Below are positions 36,798-48,308 of a stretch of 62,000 nucleotides of DNA, one piece after another; positions within the stretch are counted from its first letter, which is position 1; the number at the start of each line of letters is the position of its first letter. Origin of the DNA: Mesostigma viride (Eukaryota; Streptophyta; Mesostigmatophyceae; Mesostigmatales; Mesostigmataceae); NCBI GenBank assembly GCA_009746045.1, contig RPFO01002275.1:1-62000 (forward strand), written 5' to 3'. Position numbers and translations under genes: made by a program. The notes beneath the pieces are model-generated. The model did not search any database and had not been told where the DNA came from. It saw nothing but the letters and a program-made list of their open reading frames with translations.

Positions 36798-37155
36798 AAG
36801 ACCCCACCCATTGGTGCCTCGAGCGAGTTTGTCACGCAATCCAATGGATGATAGCAAAGCCAATAAATATTTAAGGATGTCATCAGCCGACTTGGTTATC
36901 TGATCATGTCTTGTGCTACCATGCTCCGGATTCTCCCGATTTCTGGCCTGCGATGGTTGTCTCCTTGATGTCTTGTGTTAGAGTTTCAATGTATTATAAA
37001 TGCGAGAATGAAGACATATTGGTGAATTTAAGACAAAAACTTTGTTTTATGCTTAAATATGAAATAATAAACTCTTTTAGGCTCATTTCATGAAATGAAT
37101 GATGATGGACATTGCACAAATTAAAAACATAGTATAGAGTAGACAAATACATCTT
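36798..37155. other. AT-rich spacer with one dispersed repeat
   Basis: Contains dispersed repeat copy 2 at 36915-36970 and otherwise AT-rich sequence. No gene seen. Confidence 0.4.
36915..36970 (+). repeat. 55-bp dispersed repeat, copy 2
   Basis: GCTACCATGCTCCGGATTCT, CCCGATTTCTGGCCTGCGAT and GGTTGTCTCCTTGATG. The fullest copy besides 760-814. Confidence 0.7.
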
Positions 37156-37530
37156 AAGTTACTACCTCGCGCATTACTACCTCGTACATTACTACCTCGT
37201 ACATTACTACCTCGTAAATTACTACCTCGTAAATTACTACCTCGTACATTACTACCTCGTAAATTACTACCTCGTAAATTACTACCTCGTACATTACTAC
37301 CTCGTACATTACTACCTCGTAAATTACTACCTCGTACATTACTACCTCGTAAATTACTACCTCGTAAATTACTACCTCGTAAATTACTACCTCGTAAATT
37401 ACTACCTCGTAAATTACTACCTCGTAAATTACTACCTCGTACATTACTACCTCGTAAATTACTACCTCGTACATTACTACCTCGTAAATTACTACCTCGT
37501 AAATTACTACCTCGTAAATTACGACGTCGG
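37156..37530. repeat. 15-bp minisatellite ATTACTACCTCGTA(A/C)A
   Basis: About 25 units of ATTACTACCTCGTAA or ATTACTACCTCGTAC. The sequence to 37680 continues as degraded CCTCGTA and CCTCGGA motifs and then joins Copia-like copy B directly. Confidence 0.95.
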
Positions 37531-37697
37531 ATCTTACCTCGGATCTAACTCGTAGCTTACGAGAAAGATCCGACCTCGTATGTAAACCGTAAGAGTAAAA
37601 GCGGAGTAAATTACCACCTCGTAATTTACGCCTCGGATGCTTTTTACCACCCTCGGACGAAAAGTATAGTGTACCTAGGCTTAACCTCAGGACTCCC

Positions 37698-39215
37698 ATG
37701 TTCTTTGGTGACCTTGCCATCAATCCTCTTATGCTGCATACCAGGATGCTGCCAGCTGATGCTGAGCAGGCATGGAAGGAGAAGCTAGAGGCCAAGTTCC
37801 TCAAGCTGAGGCAGAAAGACAAGGGCTGGAGTGTCCTAGAACCTAAAGTGGGACAACAGGTTGTTGTGTGGAAGGAACCAAGCTTTCCAGGGAAACGTGG
37901 CAGCTGGCATGATGGGGTGGTGACCCGAGTAGAAGCCGCTGGCCATAAGTGCTGGGTGGCCATTGATGGCTCCCAAGCAGTGCACCGTCTGTCCTGGTCA
38001 AAGATCCGTCCCCGGGGAGGTAATCAAGGAGACCTCTTCCAGGTGCCCGCTGGTGTACAAGGCGGGGGTAACGTGGAACTTCCTGATCAGGGTGCTACAG
38101 CTGTATCGAGCCCTCAGGGTGACCCTGGCCCGGCCCCTGGGGTACCTTCACATACGGTGGTTGGGCAAGCAGGCGGACAGGCTGCACCTCCGGAACGGCC
38201 CGACACCAGGCCTAGGGGTGTGCGTCTATCAGATATTGTACAGGCTTTGCAAAGAGCCAAGAAGGAGCCTAAGGTGTCCAAGCTTGTCCAGTTGGATGAA
38301 CCTGAGGTAGCTGCCATGGAGATAGATACGAATGCGCAGGTTTCTGTCATGGGACCTCAGCATACAGGAGAACTGCTGGTCGGAGAACCAAGTTGCCCCT
38401 GGGTGTCTGATTTCAGTGGTAGGACGCATCTAAGGGTGTTGGGAGAGGTTACTGCCCCTGTCATGGGTGTGGATGTGACCTTCCTTGTCCTAGAGGACTA
38501 TGATGGCCCTGTGATTTTGGGTCAGAATTTTCTGGGCAATCCTGGGATTTCTATCAGAGCTACAGCTCTGAAAAGAGATGGCTGGGGGATGATTCCCCTA
38601 GAAAATTTCAGGACAACATTTCCAATCAGGTGCAGGGTCAAGCCGGTCAAGGGTGTAAAATGGGATGAAGGGGAGGTGCCCCCAGCAGCCAGTTTGGTGA
38701 TTCCAGCTGTGTTGCACCCCAGCAGTATTGGCATAACTCACAGGAGCCTTGCTGCACACTCTCCTTTGACATATGACCAGCTGGTCCAAGAGATGAGCTC
38801 GCCTACTTTGTTTGAGGCTTGGAAGCTCGCCTTCTCCAAGGCATTGGAGGAGTGGTTGCAGTTTGAGTGTGCTGCACCAACAGACAGACGTCCCCCAGCA
38901 TCAAGGAAGCTTGCTTTGAGATTTGTGCTGAAGAGGAAGGTTGTGGATGAGGTATCAGTGCCCCATGTCAGGCCTGTCCTGAATGAGTATCACGGCACGG
39001 GGAGTCTGCCAGGAGAGGAGCTGTACACGCCAGGGATGCTACACGACACATGGAGAATTTTGCTATGTCTCTACGTGGGGTTGCTGAACAGGGGAGCAGC
39101 TATGTCATCAGTGCTGCTGGACTTCAAGAGGGCATTTTTAAAATCTGATCCAGAAGTGGCCAGGAGGGTGTGGAAGCAGGATGAGCCTTACTGTGTTGAG
39201 GTGCCTGCCATCTGA
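37698..39215 (+). pseudogene. pol: Copy B pol fragment: integrase tail, protease, partial RT
   Basis: 505 codons nearly identical to copy A from the integrase C-terminal third through the DTNAQVSVMG protease-like region to RT motif LLDFKRAFL, ended by the TGA at 39213. The same protein continues out to 39730 (GDDLHLL at about 39410) without a start. Confidence 0.9.
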
Positions 39216-39730
39216 AAGCTGGAGCTGCATCAACAATTCCTGGTTATTCTGAAGGGCCTGGAAGGACTCAGGTCGAGCCCAATCATCTGGAGACTCACGC
39301 TGCAGGAAGCTCTGATCAGTGAGTGTGGCTTGAGAGTGTCTTCAGTTGATCCCTGTTTGCTGCTGGCCCAATGGGAGGGTCTGCCAGTGTATGCTAGTTT
39401 GCATGGAGATGATCTGCATTTGCTAGCCCCCACGACCTGGCTGAAGAAGTTTATTCCTGTCATCAGTGGCAAGTTTTCACTGGGCAAGGAGCTGTGGCAG
39501 GAGCCCAACAAGCCTGTAGTGTTCTGTGGAATGCAGGCTACCCTGTTCAGGAGGGATGGGGAGTGGAGTATCAGGCTTCAGGCTGGAGGAGATTATAAAC
39601 AGACCATTGTGAAGGCCTTGCCAGAGAAGATCACCCAGGCTGCAGGACCTGAGTTGAGAGGCATGTGGGCCTGGTTTGCCAGCATCTGTGGTCCGTCTCT
39701 GATGGTCCATAGCAGAATGCCTGATGAGGT
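39216..39730 (+). pseudogene. pol: Copy B pol remainder before the insertion
   Basis: RT palm region after the nonsense codon, including GLRSSPIIW and LHGDDLHLL, cut at MPDEV by the nested element. Confidence 0.88.
39726..39730 (+). other. 5-bp target duplication GAGGT, left
   Basis: GAGGT here equals 48934-48938. In copies without the insertion a single GAGGT lies at this point of pol (copy A near 11498). Confidence 0.93.
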
Positions 39731-40474
39731 TGTCAGAAACCGGGGCTCGGAGGAAAGATCTTTTGCCTGTTATGACCCAGATATTGCACAAGTGTATGGA
39801 AAAGACTTCTTGTATTAAAATACGTTTACTGAGAGTGGAAAACACGGTGCGGCCAACACTGGGCGCAGTCTACCATAGCCAACACTGGGCCAGGGCAAAT
39901 GACAATGCCAACACTGGGCAGGGTCACACGACCAACACTGGGTCGGGGCCACACACGGCTAGGCAAGCAAACAACTCTAGGCACACAAAGTAGTGGCGGC
40001 TAATGCATTATGCACCGTTGATTTACATCTGACGGCACTGCAGCTTAGCGTCTCTACAACCACGGAAAGAACACTAGATAATAACGACTTTGCAGCCTGT
40101 AATCTATTGTCCACATCATGGTACATTGTGTGTGTGGTCTGATAGGCTCAAAGTCCTATCGCCTCCAGGGCGGCACCACAAACTGCGGACCTGATCTGAT
40201 CCGGAGAGAGCCGATGTAAATTACGGCACCTGTAACGGTGCTGACAGGTAACGCTTGCTGTATTCCGAGCAACATCATTCGGATTTTAGTACACTCAAAC
40301 ATTGTATATGATATTAAACTAGTCAACGACCTGTGGGTGCAATTAATAGGGATGCAAACCCAACAACAAGTCGTGTAAATAAACACCTAGCTGACGGCGT
40401 CAATTTTCCCCGCATATAATGCGTGATAACATAATGCGTGACAAAAGTAGAGAAACATCGCTAGATATTTGACA
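39731..40474 (-). repeat. 3' LTR of the gag-only element, 744 bp
   Basis: Read on the minus strand it begins TGTCAAATATCTAGCGATG and ends GGTTTCTGACA. A polypurine tract (ATGGGGGTG) lies immediately before it on the minus strand at 40475-40483. Confidence 0.92.
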
Positions 40475-40504
40475 CACCCCCATACTGCATGTCACGTATT
40501 CCGG

Positions 40505-41389
40505 CTACTCAATGAAAAAACCAGCAGGAACATCTGCCACGTCGTCAGCCAGTGGCTCGCCGTCCATGGTGAAGTGCGCCTCAGGTTTCTTGGACTTGTT
40601 CTCCGCCTTCTTGGACCAGCAGCGATCCTCAGTGTGACCGGTACGGTGGCAGTGCTTGCAGGTCAGCACTTTCCCACCCTTGGTGAGGAAGACTGATTCG
40701 TCGATAGTACCCGCACAGTGGGGGCAGGCAGCAGTATGATACACTGGTGCACTGGAATCTGAGCTGCCAGCTTGGGCCGCGCGGTGCACACGCAGATGGT
40801 CGTCCACTTTCAGGACGGCGGTCTTGTAGTCTTTCCACGTCAAGTCGGGGGGAAGGTTGTACGCCGCCAGGACGGGGCCATACTGGGCAGGAAGTCTGCG
40901 GCGGTGTGATGTCACCAGGATGGAATCATGGAGTTTATTGTTGCTTAATTTATTATATTGCAGGTACAATCGTTCGGTGAGATTGACATTTGCAGGAACA
41001 GAATCCATGGGAATCTGCTCAGCTGACAGCAGTTCCTCAAGTGTCGCGGCCTGATGGGTGGATGTCGTTTCGTCACGTCCATAGACGTCAACCAGGACGG
41101 TCCACGCCTCGTGCATATACTTGTTGGGGGCCGTAGCGGCATGCAGTAGCGCGTTGCCGTCGAGGCCAGCAATCAGGGCAGCGTAACCAATTTTTTGCTG
41201 CTTTACCACGATCGGATCCTTTCCAGCTAGTACATCTGAATATCCGAGGGCGTCGAATTGCCCTTCCGCCTTGATTCGGAATCCGGTGAATTTCTTGGGG
41301 TCGCTCCCATCAAAGTTGAGATTCTTGAGAGCACTAAGAACGCTGCTCTCCTTGACTTCTCGTGCCACAGCTGGCGCACCTCCCGACAT
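40505..41389 (-). CDS. gag: Copia-type Gag with UBN2-like capsid and zinc knuckle
   Basis: 294 aa, intact. The capsid-like region has LKNLNFDGSDPKKFTGFRIK, GYAALIAGLDGNALLHA, MHEAWTVLVDVYGRDE and ERLYLQYNKLS.NKLHDSI, the order seen in UBN2-type Copia Gags. The zinc knuckle is C244-X2-C247-X4-H252-X4-C257 (CKHCHRTGHTEDRC); an extra CPHC at 222-225 may add a zinc site. The frame ends 31 bp before the 3' LTR with no protease, so the protein alone would assemble particles and package RNA in trans-mobilised fashion. Confidence 0.85.
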   Translation of the reverse strand: MSGGAPAVAREVKESSVLSALKNLNFDGSDPKKFTGFRIKAEGQFDALGYSDVLAGKDPIVVKQQKIGYAALIAGLDGNALLHAATAPNKYMHEAWTVLVDVYGRDETTSTHQAATLEELLSAEQIPMDSVPANVNLTERLYLQYNKLSNNKLHDSILVTSHRRRLPAQYGPVLAAYNLPPDLTWKDYKTAVLKVDDHLRVHRAAQAGSSDSSAPVYHTAACPHCAGTIDESVFLTKGGKVLTCKHCHRTGHTEDRCWSKKAENKSKKPEAHFTMDGEPLADDVADVPAGFFIE

Positions 41390-41732
41390 GTTCTTGATTG
41401 CGTTGGAGATTTGTAATGTGAAGTAAAGTGTGATTTAATCTCTCCAGAGATACTGCGTTGTTGTCGAGCAGATCCTGTAGATTTCTGATTGAAAAGTCTG
41501 GAAGTTCGCTGAAACACACACAGTTGAAAAATTCTTGTCGAATGCCACGCAGGAGCCAGCGGCAGTAGGCAGATTCAGGAAACACGCCCGGGAAGATGTC
41601 TTCAACTTGGGCAAAAAGCAGATTTGCTCTTGCGAGGTAGTCTGGGCAAGATTCTTCGGGAAATTGAAAAAGCTCAATTCCATATCTCAGGTTGCGGTCG
41701 TTGGGAATTGGAAAATATGGGTTCATAGGCAT
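41334..41732 (-). CDS. Leader ORF of the gag-only element
   Basis: About 132 aa beginning at ATG 41732, almost directly after the primer-binding site, and overlapping the gag start by 56 bp in another frame. It contains CPDYLARANLLFAQVEDIFP, AYCRWLLRGIRQEF and LPDFSIRNLQDLL, which read like a piece of a capsid protein from another lineage. Function unknown. Confidence 0.45.
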   Translation of the reverse strand: MPMNPYFPIPNDRNLRYGIELFQFPEESCPDYLARANLLFAQVEDIFPGVFPESAYCRWLLRGIRQEFFNCVCFSELPDFSIRNLQDLLDNNAVSLERLNHTLLHITNLQRNQEHVGRCASCGTRSQGEQRS

Positions 41733-41751
41733 CACTCGCTACTCGATACCA
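41733..41751 (-). other. Primer-binding site
   Basis: On the minus strand TGGTATCGAGTAGCGAGTG follows the LTR end directly. The TGGTATC start matches the acceptor end of initiator tRNA-Met (…GATACCA), the usual Copia primer; later bases differ. Confidence 0.7.
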
Positions 41752-41870
41752 TGTCAGAAACCGGGGCTCGGAGGAAAGATCTTTTGCCTGTTATGACCCA
41801 GATATTGCACAAGTGTATGGAAAAGACTTCTTGTATTAAAATACGTTTACTGAGAGTGGAAAACACGGTG

Positions 41871-41875
41871 CGGCC
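41871..41875 (+). other. 5-bp target duplication CGGCC, left
   Basis: CGGCC is repeated at 48309-48313. The uninterrupted LTR copy has a single CGGCC near 39850. Confidence 0.93.
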
Positions 41876-42427
41876 TGTTGTCTTTTTATGGCTCGCAGTC
41901 ACATTGGTGGGTAACCTATAACAACCTGTGTTGATTGGTGCATTAACCAACTGGTGGTAATTCATACAAGTTTGTGTTCACCCATCTTGTCTGTGTTGAT
42001 TGGTGTTGGTATTTGATGAGCTGATGTGGGCTATGTGTTGATATGGTATTGTGACTAATCGAGTGGGCGGAAGTCTGTCAGTGATCGGAAGTTGAGTACT
42101 TTCGGCTGTGGCCGATGTGTGTGGCGCCACGCCGGTACTTGTGCAGTTTTACTACTTGCGGTGGTATCGCTCTATTTCTGGGTACTTTGTGGCGTCGCGT
42201 TGATAGCTTCAGTTCGCGGTATGTGTGTCTTGTGGTTGAGCTGATGCGTTGCGGTGATGATCCACAAAGGCAGCCGTCATTACATTTTGGGGCGCAATCA
42301 CCATGTGAGCGCGCGCACCTACGGGCCTAAGGGCTGCGGGCTATGGATCTGAGCACAATACCCACTACCATCATCTTCGAGGATCTTCGCCAACTCCTTA
42401 AGCTTGTAATTGATGCTTTATTTAACA
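41876..42427 (+). repeat. 5' LTR of the LARD-like element
   Basis: 552 bp, TG...CA. Almost identical to 47759-48308. Confidence 0.95.
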
Positions 42428-45400
42428 TGTACTAGGTTGGGGTTCTTGTTTTAGCTGAAAGCGTCAGTTGACCATGGCGGCATTTGTCCAAGAGAAAATG
42501 ATGCGGAATTTCTAACGGAATTGTACACTTTCTAGCGGTAATGTAAACGGAAGTGACGAAGGAAATGTCCTCTGCTATCTTGGCGAGCTACTCCTGATTG
42601 GCTGCTTGAAGCTGCGACAACTTCGATCTGAAACGGAGCTCGGTAGGCGATGTGCCTGGAATTTCGGGTCGTCTCGACTGACCGACTGAATTGCGCCAGA
42701 ATCTCTATCTGTGCGCTTGTCCTTTAAGAATGCTAATGGATTTATTATGATAGCCGTGTCCATTGAGTTTACAATAGATTCCGTAACTGTGTGCTGTGTA
42801 TCTCAAACGAAATAGACTGAGGTGATCTCTTGTGGGTCATGCTCGTCATGCTGATTGTCGGAATGCAGTTTTCTTGGGTCGTTACTTGCTGCATGCAGTA
42901 TGCTAGCTATTTCTCTGCGTCAACTGGGCACCTGCTATTGTCTTGTCTCGAGACGTTGTGGTTGCATATGGGCAAGTCTTTGTGCAGGAAACGTAGGCTC
43001 TGTGTGTGTTACAAAAGTCTGTTATTTGACGTTATCTGGGCTTCTTCTGCGCCGAAACTGCTAGTACTCCGGAGCAAATCCATGACGACTTGCAATGTAC
43101 TACTTGTTCTTTTGATTCGGCTGGTGGCTTCCTTCTCAGCCTGGGTGCTAAGCGTACTCAAATAAAGTTTATGCAGGTGATGAAAGTTGCATGTACCGAG
43201 AAGAGGCTTGCTTCATCTTGTTCCTTGTTTGCAGCACCATGAGCTATGTGCTACCGGCTTTGGGACGCTTTTGCCAACTGAGGGCCACTGAGTGTGCCTG
43301 CTCTTAGTGTTCTGTTCTCCATTTCAGCCATGTCAAGAACAGTGTACTGGCTGCGCTGTTCAGCGTTCTCCCAGGTAACGGTTGCATTTTATACCACATG
43401 CGCATGCGCAGTGTTGGGCTGTGCCCTGCTGAGACAGAGAGTTGGGATACCAGTGGTGATGATGATTGTGAGAGGCATTTTCAGTAACCCGTGTGTGACT
43501 GGGTATGGTGGTCTGGCTGAACCAGCCGTGGTGCATCCTGCCCGCTGGGGCAATATTGGTGCAGTGGAATCCGAGAACGAAACTGTATCACTGAGTCGAG
43601 TGAGCCTTGTATTATCTGGGAGTATGTGTGACACTCTACTTGATTATTTGGAATTTGTTAATGACTCCATGTGATGATTATTTGGAATTTGTTAATGAAT
43701 GAGTGGCTGTCACACTTGTCGCTTGGCGTTCGTTGGATGATGCGTGGTGCCTCGGTGTGGCATGCTAATGTTTGTGGCTGCCGGTTATGGTTGGGCAGCT
43801 GGGATGAAGGCAGTTGTTTATGAGCGGACAGTGATGAGATGTCCCACGCTGTTTTTCTATGTGTCAATGACTGGAGACTTACTTGGACTAAGTGTCTTGT
43901 CTTTTATAAACCTGGAAAGGGGGCGTGTTTTCTCTAAAGACTTCCTCCGATGGGTTCTCTCTGTTTTTTCATCTGTGGTTTTTCATCTGTTTTTGTGGCT
44001 AGGGTTGCTCCGTGCTGTCTATGAGTTGATGATAGAGTTTGCCTCTACATCTGACGAAGTTGCAAGGCGGTGTCTAAGCTGAGATTGCACATTTGAATGG
44101 GTTGTGGGATGGTGACCCGCTAAGCAAGGTTGCAGTGGCGTGTGACTTGTGTATGGCGTTTCTTTCAGGCAGTGCGTATCACGTGGAGGTTCCATTTAAG
44201 GCTTGATGTGGACAGGATGTGCGTTGTTCATTCATGTGATAGCTTACAGGCCTGTTAAGATGTGCCTGACAGGGGCTGGCAGAGGGATTGCTGGCCTGAC
44301 AGTGGCATTATCCCGTGTCCTCTTGCTTTGAGCTCTGTCCATGCACCGACTACTTCTATAGATGTGGGAGGAGGCAACAGTAGCAGACTAACAGCCCATT
44401 TGTGCATAGTCTGGGTCAGGTTGCCTCTACTGGGATTGGAGCGGGAATAGCCTAAAATGCCTTGGTTGTAATTTGTGTGCCCGAGCTTCCATGGAGTTGA
44501 ATTCTGATGTGAATGGCCTGTGCTGTGGCATGATGTTGAGTCATTGGCGGCACCTTTTGATTGTGCCAGTGCAGACCTCTAGAAGGGAACTTGGTGAGTG
44601 TGCTCTGGATATGTTTGGGGTTGAAGGTCAGATGGTGCGTGCCGATTTAAGGTCAAGGTGCGTGCCGGTTGATGGCGTTCACTGCGGACTTGCATGCTCA
44701 TGTTGAAGGGGGCATGTTAGGTCTGACCCACCGAGACTTAGTCCCTTCTCGGTTGCCCAGGCAGCAGCTCGGTCCATGGAGAGATCGCTCGCGGGTGTGC
44801 ACAGAAAGGGGGGCATCCCGCTGGAGCTTGCATGTAGGAGGGTCCCGCCTGGGGCAAAGGGAGCTGTGAGCGGGGGAAGCTACCCTTGGGAACGAGGAAG
44901 AAATGGGAGCTTGGAATTGAGTACACTAAAAGGGGGCCCACCACAGACAAAGTTGTCCCACTTAGTATCCGGACGCTTGGTGGGGCATGGGTGGCAGATT
45001 GAGATCGGTGTCTGATTCATCACACAGTACCTCTCTGGGCGTGCAGCTAATCTCTGTGGTATTGTTCCCTAAGGTGCCGGTGCTGTGAGTGACAACGTTT
45101 TGGGTACCAGCGATCAGGTGGGGTTACTAGTGCAGGTACTGATTTGGCGGTGGTAACTGCAGTCAGGTGTTGCTTGTGTGAACTTGCTGTGTCTCCTCTC
45201 CGCCAACGACCTTTTCTTCTAAACCAACCCATCGTGGTGCGTTAGCTCCGTGGCGTGTCACTTCACGCGTCCTTATGCTCGTGTTGGTCGGTCAAACGCA
45301 CATTTTACTCCTTAATAAAAGGAAAGCGTTGGGAATTGTACTGTTTTGCGGGCGTAGAAGTACCTCATGAGCGTTTGGTAACAATTCGGGTTTTGCGCAG

Positions 45401-47758
45401 TTGGTATTGTTCTGGAAAGGTGGCTGTGACCATGACACTGGTTTGGGTTGTTCAGAGATGGGAGCTAGCAGACAGATACTTGGTCTGGTGATGAACGGAT
45501 CTGCACCCGTGGTGTACATGCCCCGATATATTTATGTTGCCAAGCAGTGGGTCTGTGGTGCGGGACCAATGGGGAGCATGAGTGGAGTCATGCGCGCGCC
45601 CTGGTCGTTGTGTTCAGGCTCAATAATGCTTGACAACAGCAGAGCTGAACGTGTGTGCCTAGCCTGGGAAGTTCAGCTCCAGCAGCACCATGGGGAGACG
45701 GTGGCCCTGACACACTCCCCGCGACAGATGGTGAACAGGACATAGGCTGATGCCTGATGTTGAGGAGGGGGAAACCCTGCTTGGAAGCTGACTTGGGTGG
45801 TGAGAGTAGGACTAGCTACCCTACTTGCCACTTCTGCTGGATGAGGGGTTGCCCAAATCCGGGGGCAGTACGGCTAGAGTACCTAGGCATTTCGGGGGTT
45901 GCCCCACTTGCTGATGGTAATGCGAGCAGTCTGCGAGGCTCATACTTGCCCGGTATGAAGCGACTGCTGGGGTCTTGCGGACCAGAGGTGCTGTGACACC
46001 TACTGAAGGCAAGGGAGCGCGGGGTCCGGTAGTGCTCGGGCACTAGCCGATGGCGCTCAATTCGCGGGCTGGTGGTGCAAGGTGCATCAACCACAGGCGA
46101 GGATACACGCTTTGGAGAGACGTGTTGATGATGAGGCGGAAGGAGATGACGCCTGGGATTTTACACCGCGGGCCGGCAGTGCGTGGTGCATGCCGCAGGC
46201 GGGGTATGCTTGTTGTGGGCACTGGATGTGCTTAGATGCACGGGAATGTAGATGTGTCGAGGGTCTTCCGCAGCATGATGGTTTTGAGCGAAGCACCTTG
46301 TGAGGATGGGTATGTGGGCATAGGATCAGTGTTGCATGATGCATGTGAATTATGCACACAGTTTTGAGTTGTCTCATTCAGTGATTGTCCTTGTTGCATA
46401 TGATGTGGTGCTGTGAGCTGTGAGATGATCGTAAATAGTTTTGACATAGGCATCCAAACGTGCAAACGAGTGAATTGGCTGAAATCACCCAATTGATATG
46501 CATCAATATGTGACATTTCCTATAAGAGTGAGGCTATGTGAGCAGGTCTGAGTTTAACGGGAATATGGTGGGCAGTTTGCCCTAAACTTTTGTGGCCTGA
46601 GTAGATGGTGTGGTGTATATTTGGGGGCCGCGATGAATGTTATGTGGACAAAGCATGGATGCTGGTGAGAGCATGTCATTGGAGTTGGATGTCCTTGTGA
46701 GTGGTGTCTACTTTATGGGAGTGAGGGAATGTGTTCTGTGACCGTATGGCTTGTTGATAGTCAGTGTGATCGACTTGCAGTGTATGCCTTGGCGTTGGGG
46801 AGGCCGGAGGCAAGGGTATGGGCCAGGAAGGCCTTGGGCGTGTGTGCCGGTAATATCAAGCCTACTGGAATAATGTGGCACTGAAAAATCTGATTGCTGA
46901 ACAGGTCTGAGTACCTGAGTTCTTGATTCATTTCTTGCTTCTCTCTTGATGGTCAGTGTGGTATTGACCCCACGGGTCCGTGTCAGCTCATGTTCGTTTT
47001 ATTCGGGTACGTGGGAAGTTGGGTACTTTGGTCCAGGAAGGATCGTCTGGTGGGCAGTGGGCAAATGACTCACCTGGTTGACCTGGCAAAGCCGCAAAGG
47101 TGGCTGTGTGATTCCTAGTGCCTGGCGTAAAGTGATTGAGAGTTGATGAGGTCAGTGGCACAGATGGTCTTGGTGGACCAGTCTTGTATTCTCGCTTGCT
47201 TACATGACTTTCTAGCACATGCTGATAATATGAGCAGGGCATCAATGGGCGCCTGATAACGGGGTTGGCACTCCCCTAGTACATAATGTTCTGGCTCGTA
47301 TTATTTTGTGTGGTGTGTGCAGATGATCTGTGCAATGTTGAAGCTGAGTATGCTGATGTGTGGTGGTGGCAGATCCATGTTGGATAATTGTCAATGCGTA
47401 TGCATATATGATTTCTGGCCTGCGCTGGTTGTCTCCTTGATACATTTAGTGATGCGTAGTTGACAAGTGATACCGTTGTAGCCAAGTGATGTTGATTTTG
47501 GTTATCTTGGTTGTCTCATTGATTCTCGCTTATTGTCTTTGTTTGGTATGCATGGTTGTGACCAACAGTGTTTATTTGTGGGTCTTGGTTTTGCTTGAGG
47601 AGTTAATGGTGTGTCATGTGACAGTTACATAATGTTATGTGTGAGGGTGATGACGAGTAGTTGTTGTGAAATGGCATCAGTTGTGGGTGCGGACAGGCTA
47701 AGTGTGGTTCTGATTGAAAATCACATGGGGATGTGACTGCTCGGGAAAAATGGGCTGG
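42428..47758 (+). other. Noncoding internal domain of the LARD-like element
   Basis: 5.3 kb with strong T and G excess on the plus strand and no gag or pol motif in any frame. It contains a 35-bp direct duplication (ATTTGGAATTTGTTAATGA at about 43646 and 43680) and a shortened dispersed repeat at 47410-47442. Expected to be transcribed and packaged by proteins of another element. Confidence 0.75.
47410..47442 (+). repeat. Dispersed repeat, shortened copy 3
   Basis: GATTTCTGGCCTGCGCTGGT then TGTCTCCTTGATA. It lies inside the LARD-like element, so that element carries it. Confidence 0.7.
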
Positions 47759-48308
47759 TGTTGTCTTTTATGGCTCGCAGTCACATTGGTGGGTAACCTA
47801 TAACAACCTGTGTTGATTGGTGCATTAACCAACTGGTGGTAATTCATACAAGTTTGTGTTCACCCATCTTGTCTGTGTTGATTGGTGTTGGTATTTGATG
47901 AGCTGATGTGGGCTATGTGTTGATATGGTATTGTGACTAATCGAGTGGGCGGAAGTCTGTCAGTGATCGGAAGTTGAGTACTTTCGGCTGTGGCCGATGT
48001 GTGTGGCGCCACGCCGGTACTTGTGCAGTTTTACTACTTGCGGTGGTATCGCTCTATTTCTGGGTACTTTGTGGCGTCGCGTTGATAGCTTCAGTTCGCG
48101 GTATGTGTGTCTTGTGGTTGAGCTGATGCGTTGCGGTGATGATCCACAAAGGCAGCCGTCATTACATTTTGGGGGCAATCACCATGTGAGCGCGCGCACC
48201 TACGGGCCTAAGGGCTGCGGGCTATGGATCTGAGCACAATACCCACTACCATCATCTTCGAGGATCTTCGCCAACTCCTTAAGCTTGTAATTGATGCTTT
48301 ATTTAACA
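47759..48308 (+). repeat. 3' LTR of the LARD-like element
   Basis: 550 bp; one T shorter in the first T-run and one base shorter at TTTTGGGGGCAATC than the 5' copy. Confidence 0.95.

Larger units (their letters stand above)
41876..48308 (+). mobile_element. LARD-like LTR element, noncoding, inside the 5' LTR of the gag-only element
   Basis: Two LTRs of 552 bp (41876-42427) and 550 bp (47759-48308) start TGTTGTCTTTTTATGG and end TTTAACA, differing by two single-base deletions and little else. They enclose 5,331 bp with no frame over about 130 aa. Preserved target duplications and near-identical LTRs mean a recent insertion. A purine-rich GGGAAAAATGGGCTGG before the right LTR sets plus orientation. 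The sequence after the left LTR (TGTACTAGGTTGGGG) is not a classical TGG primer site. Confidence 0.93.

Noticed and set aside
43294-43674. 126-aa frame inside the LARD-like element
   Set aside because: No domain, low stop density explained by T/G-rich composition, no neighbouring coding exons.
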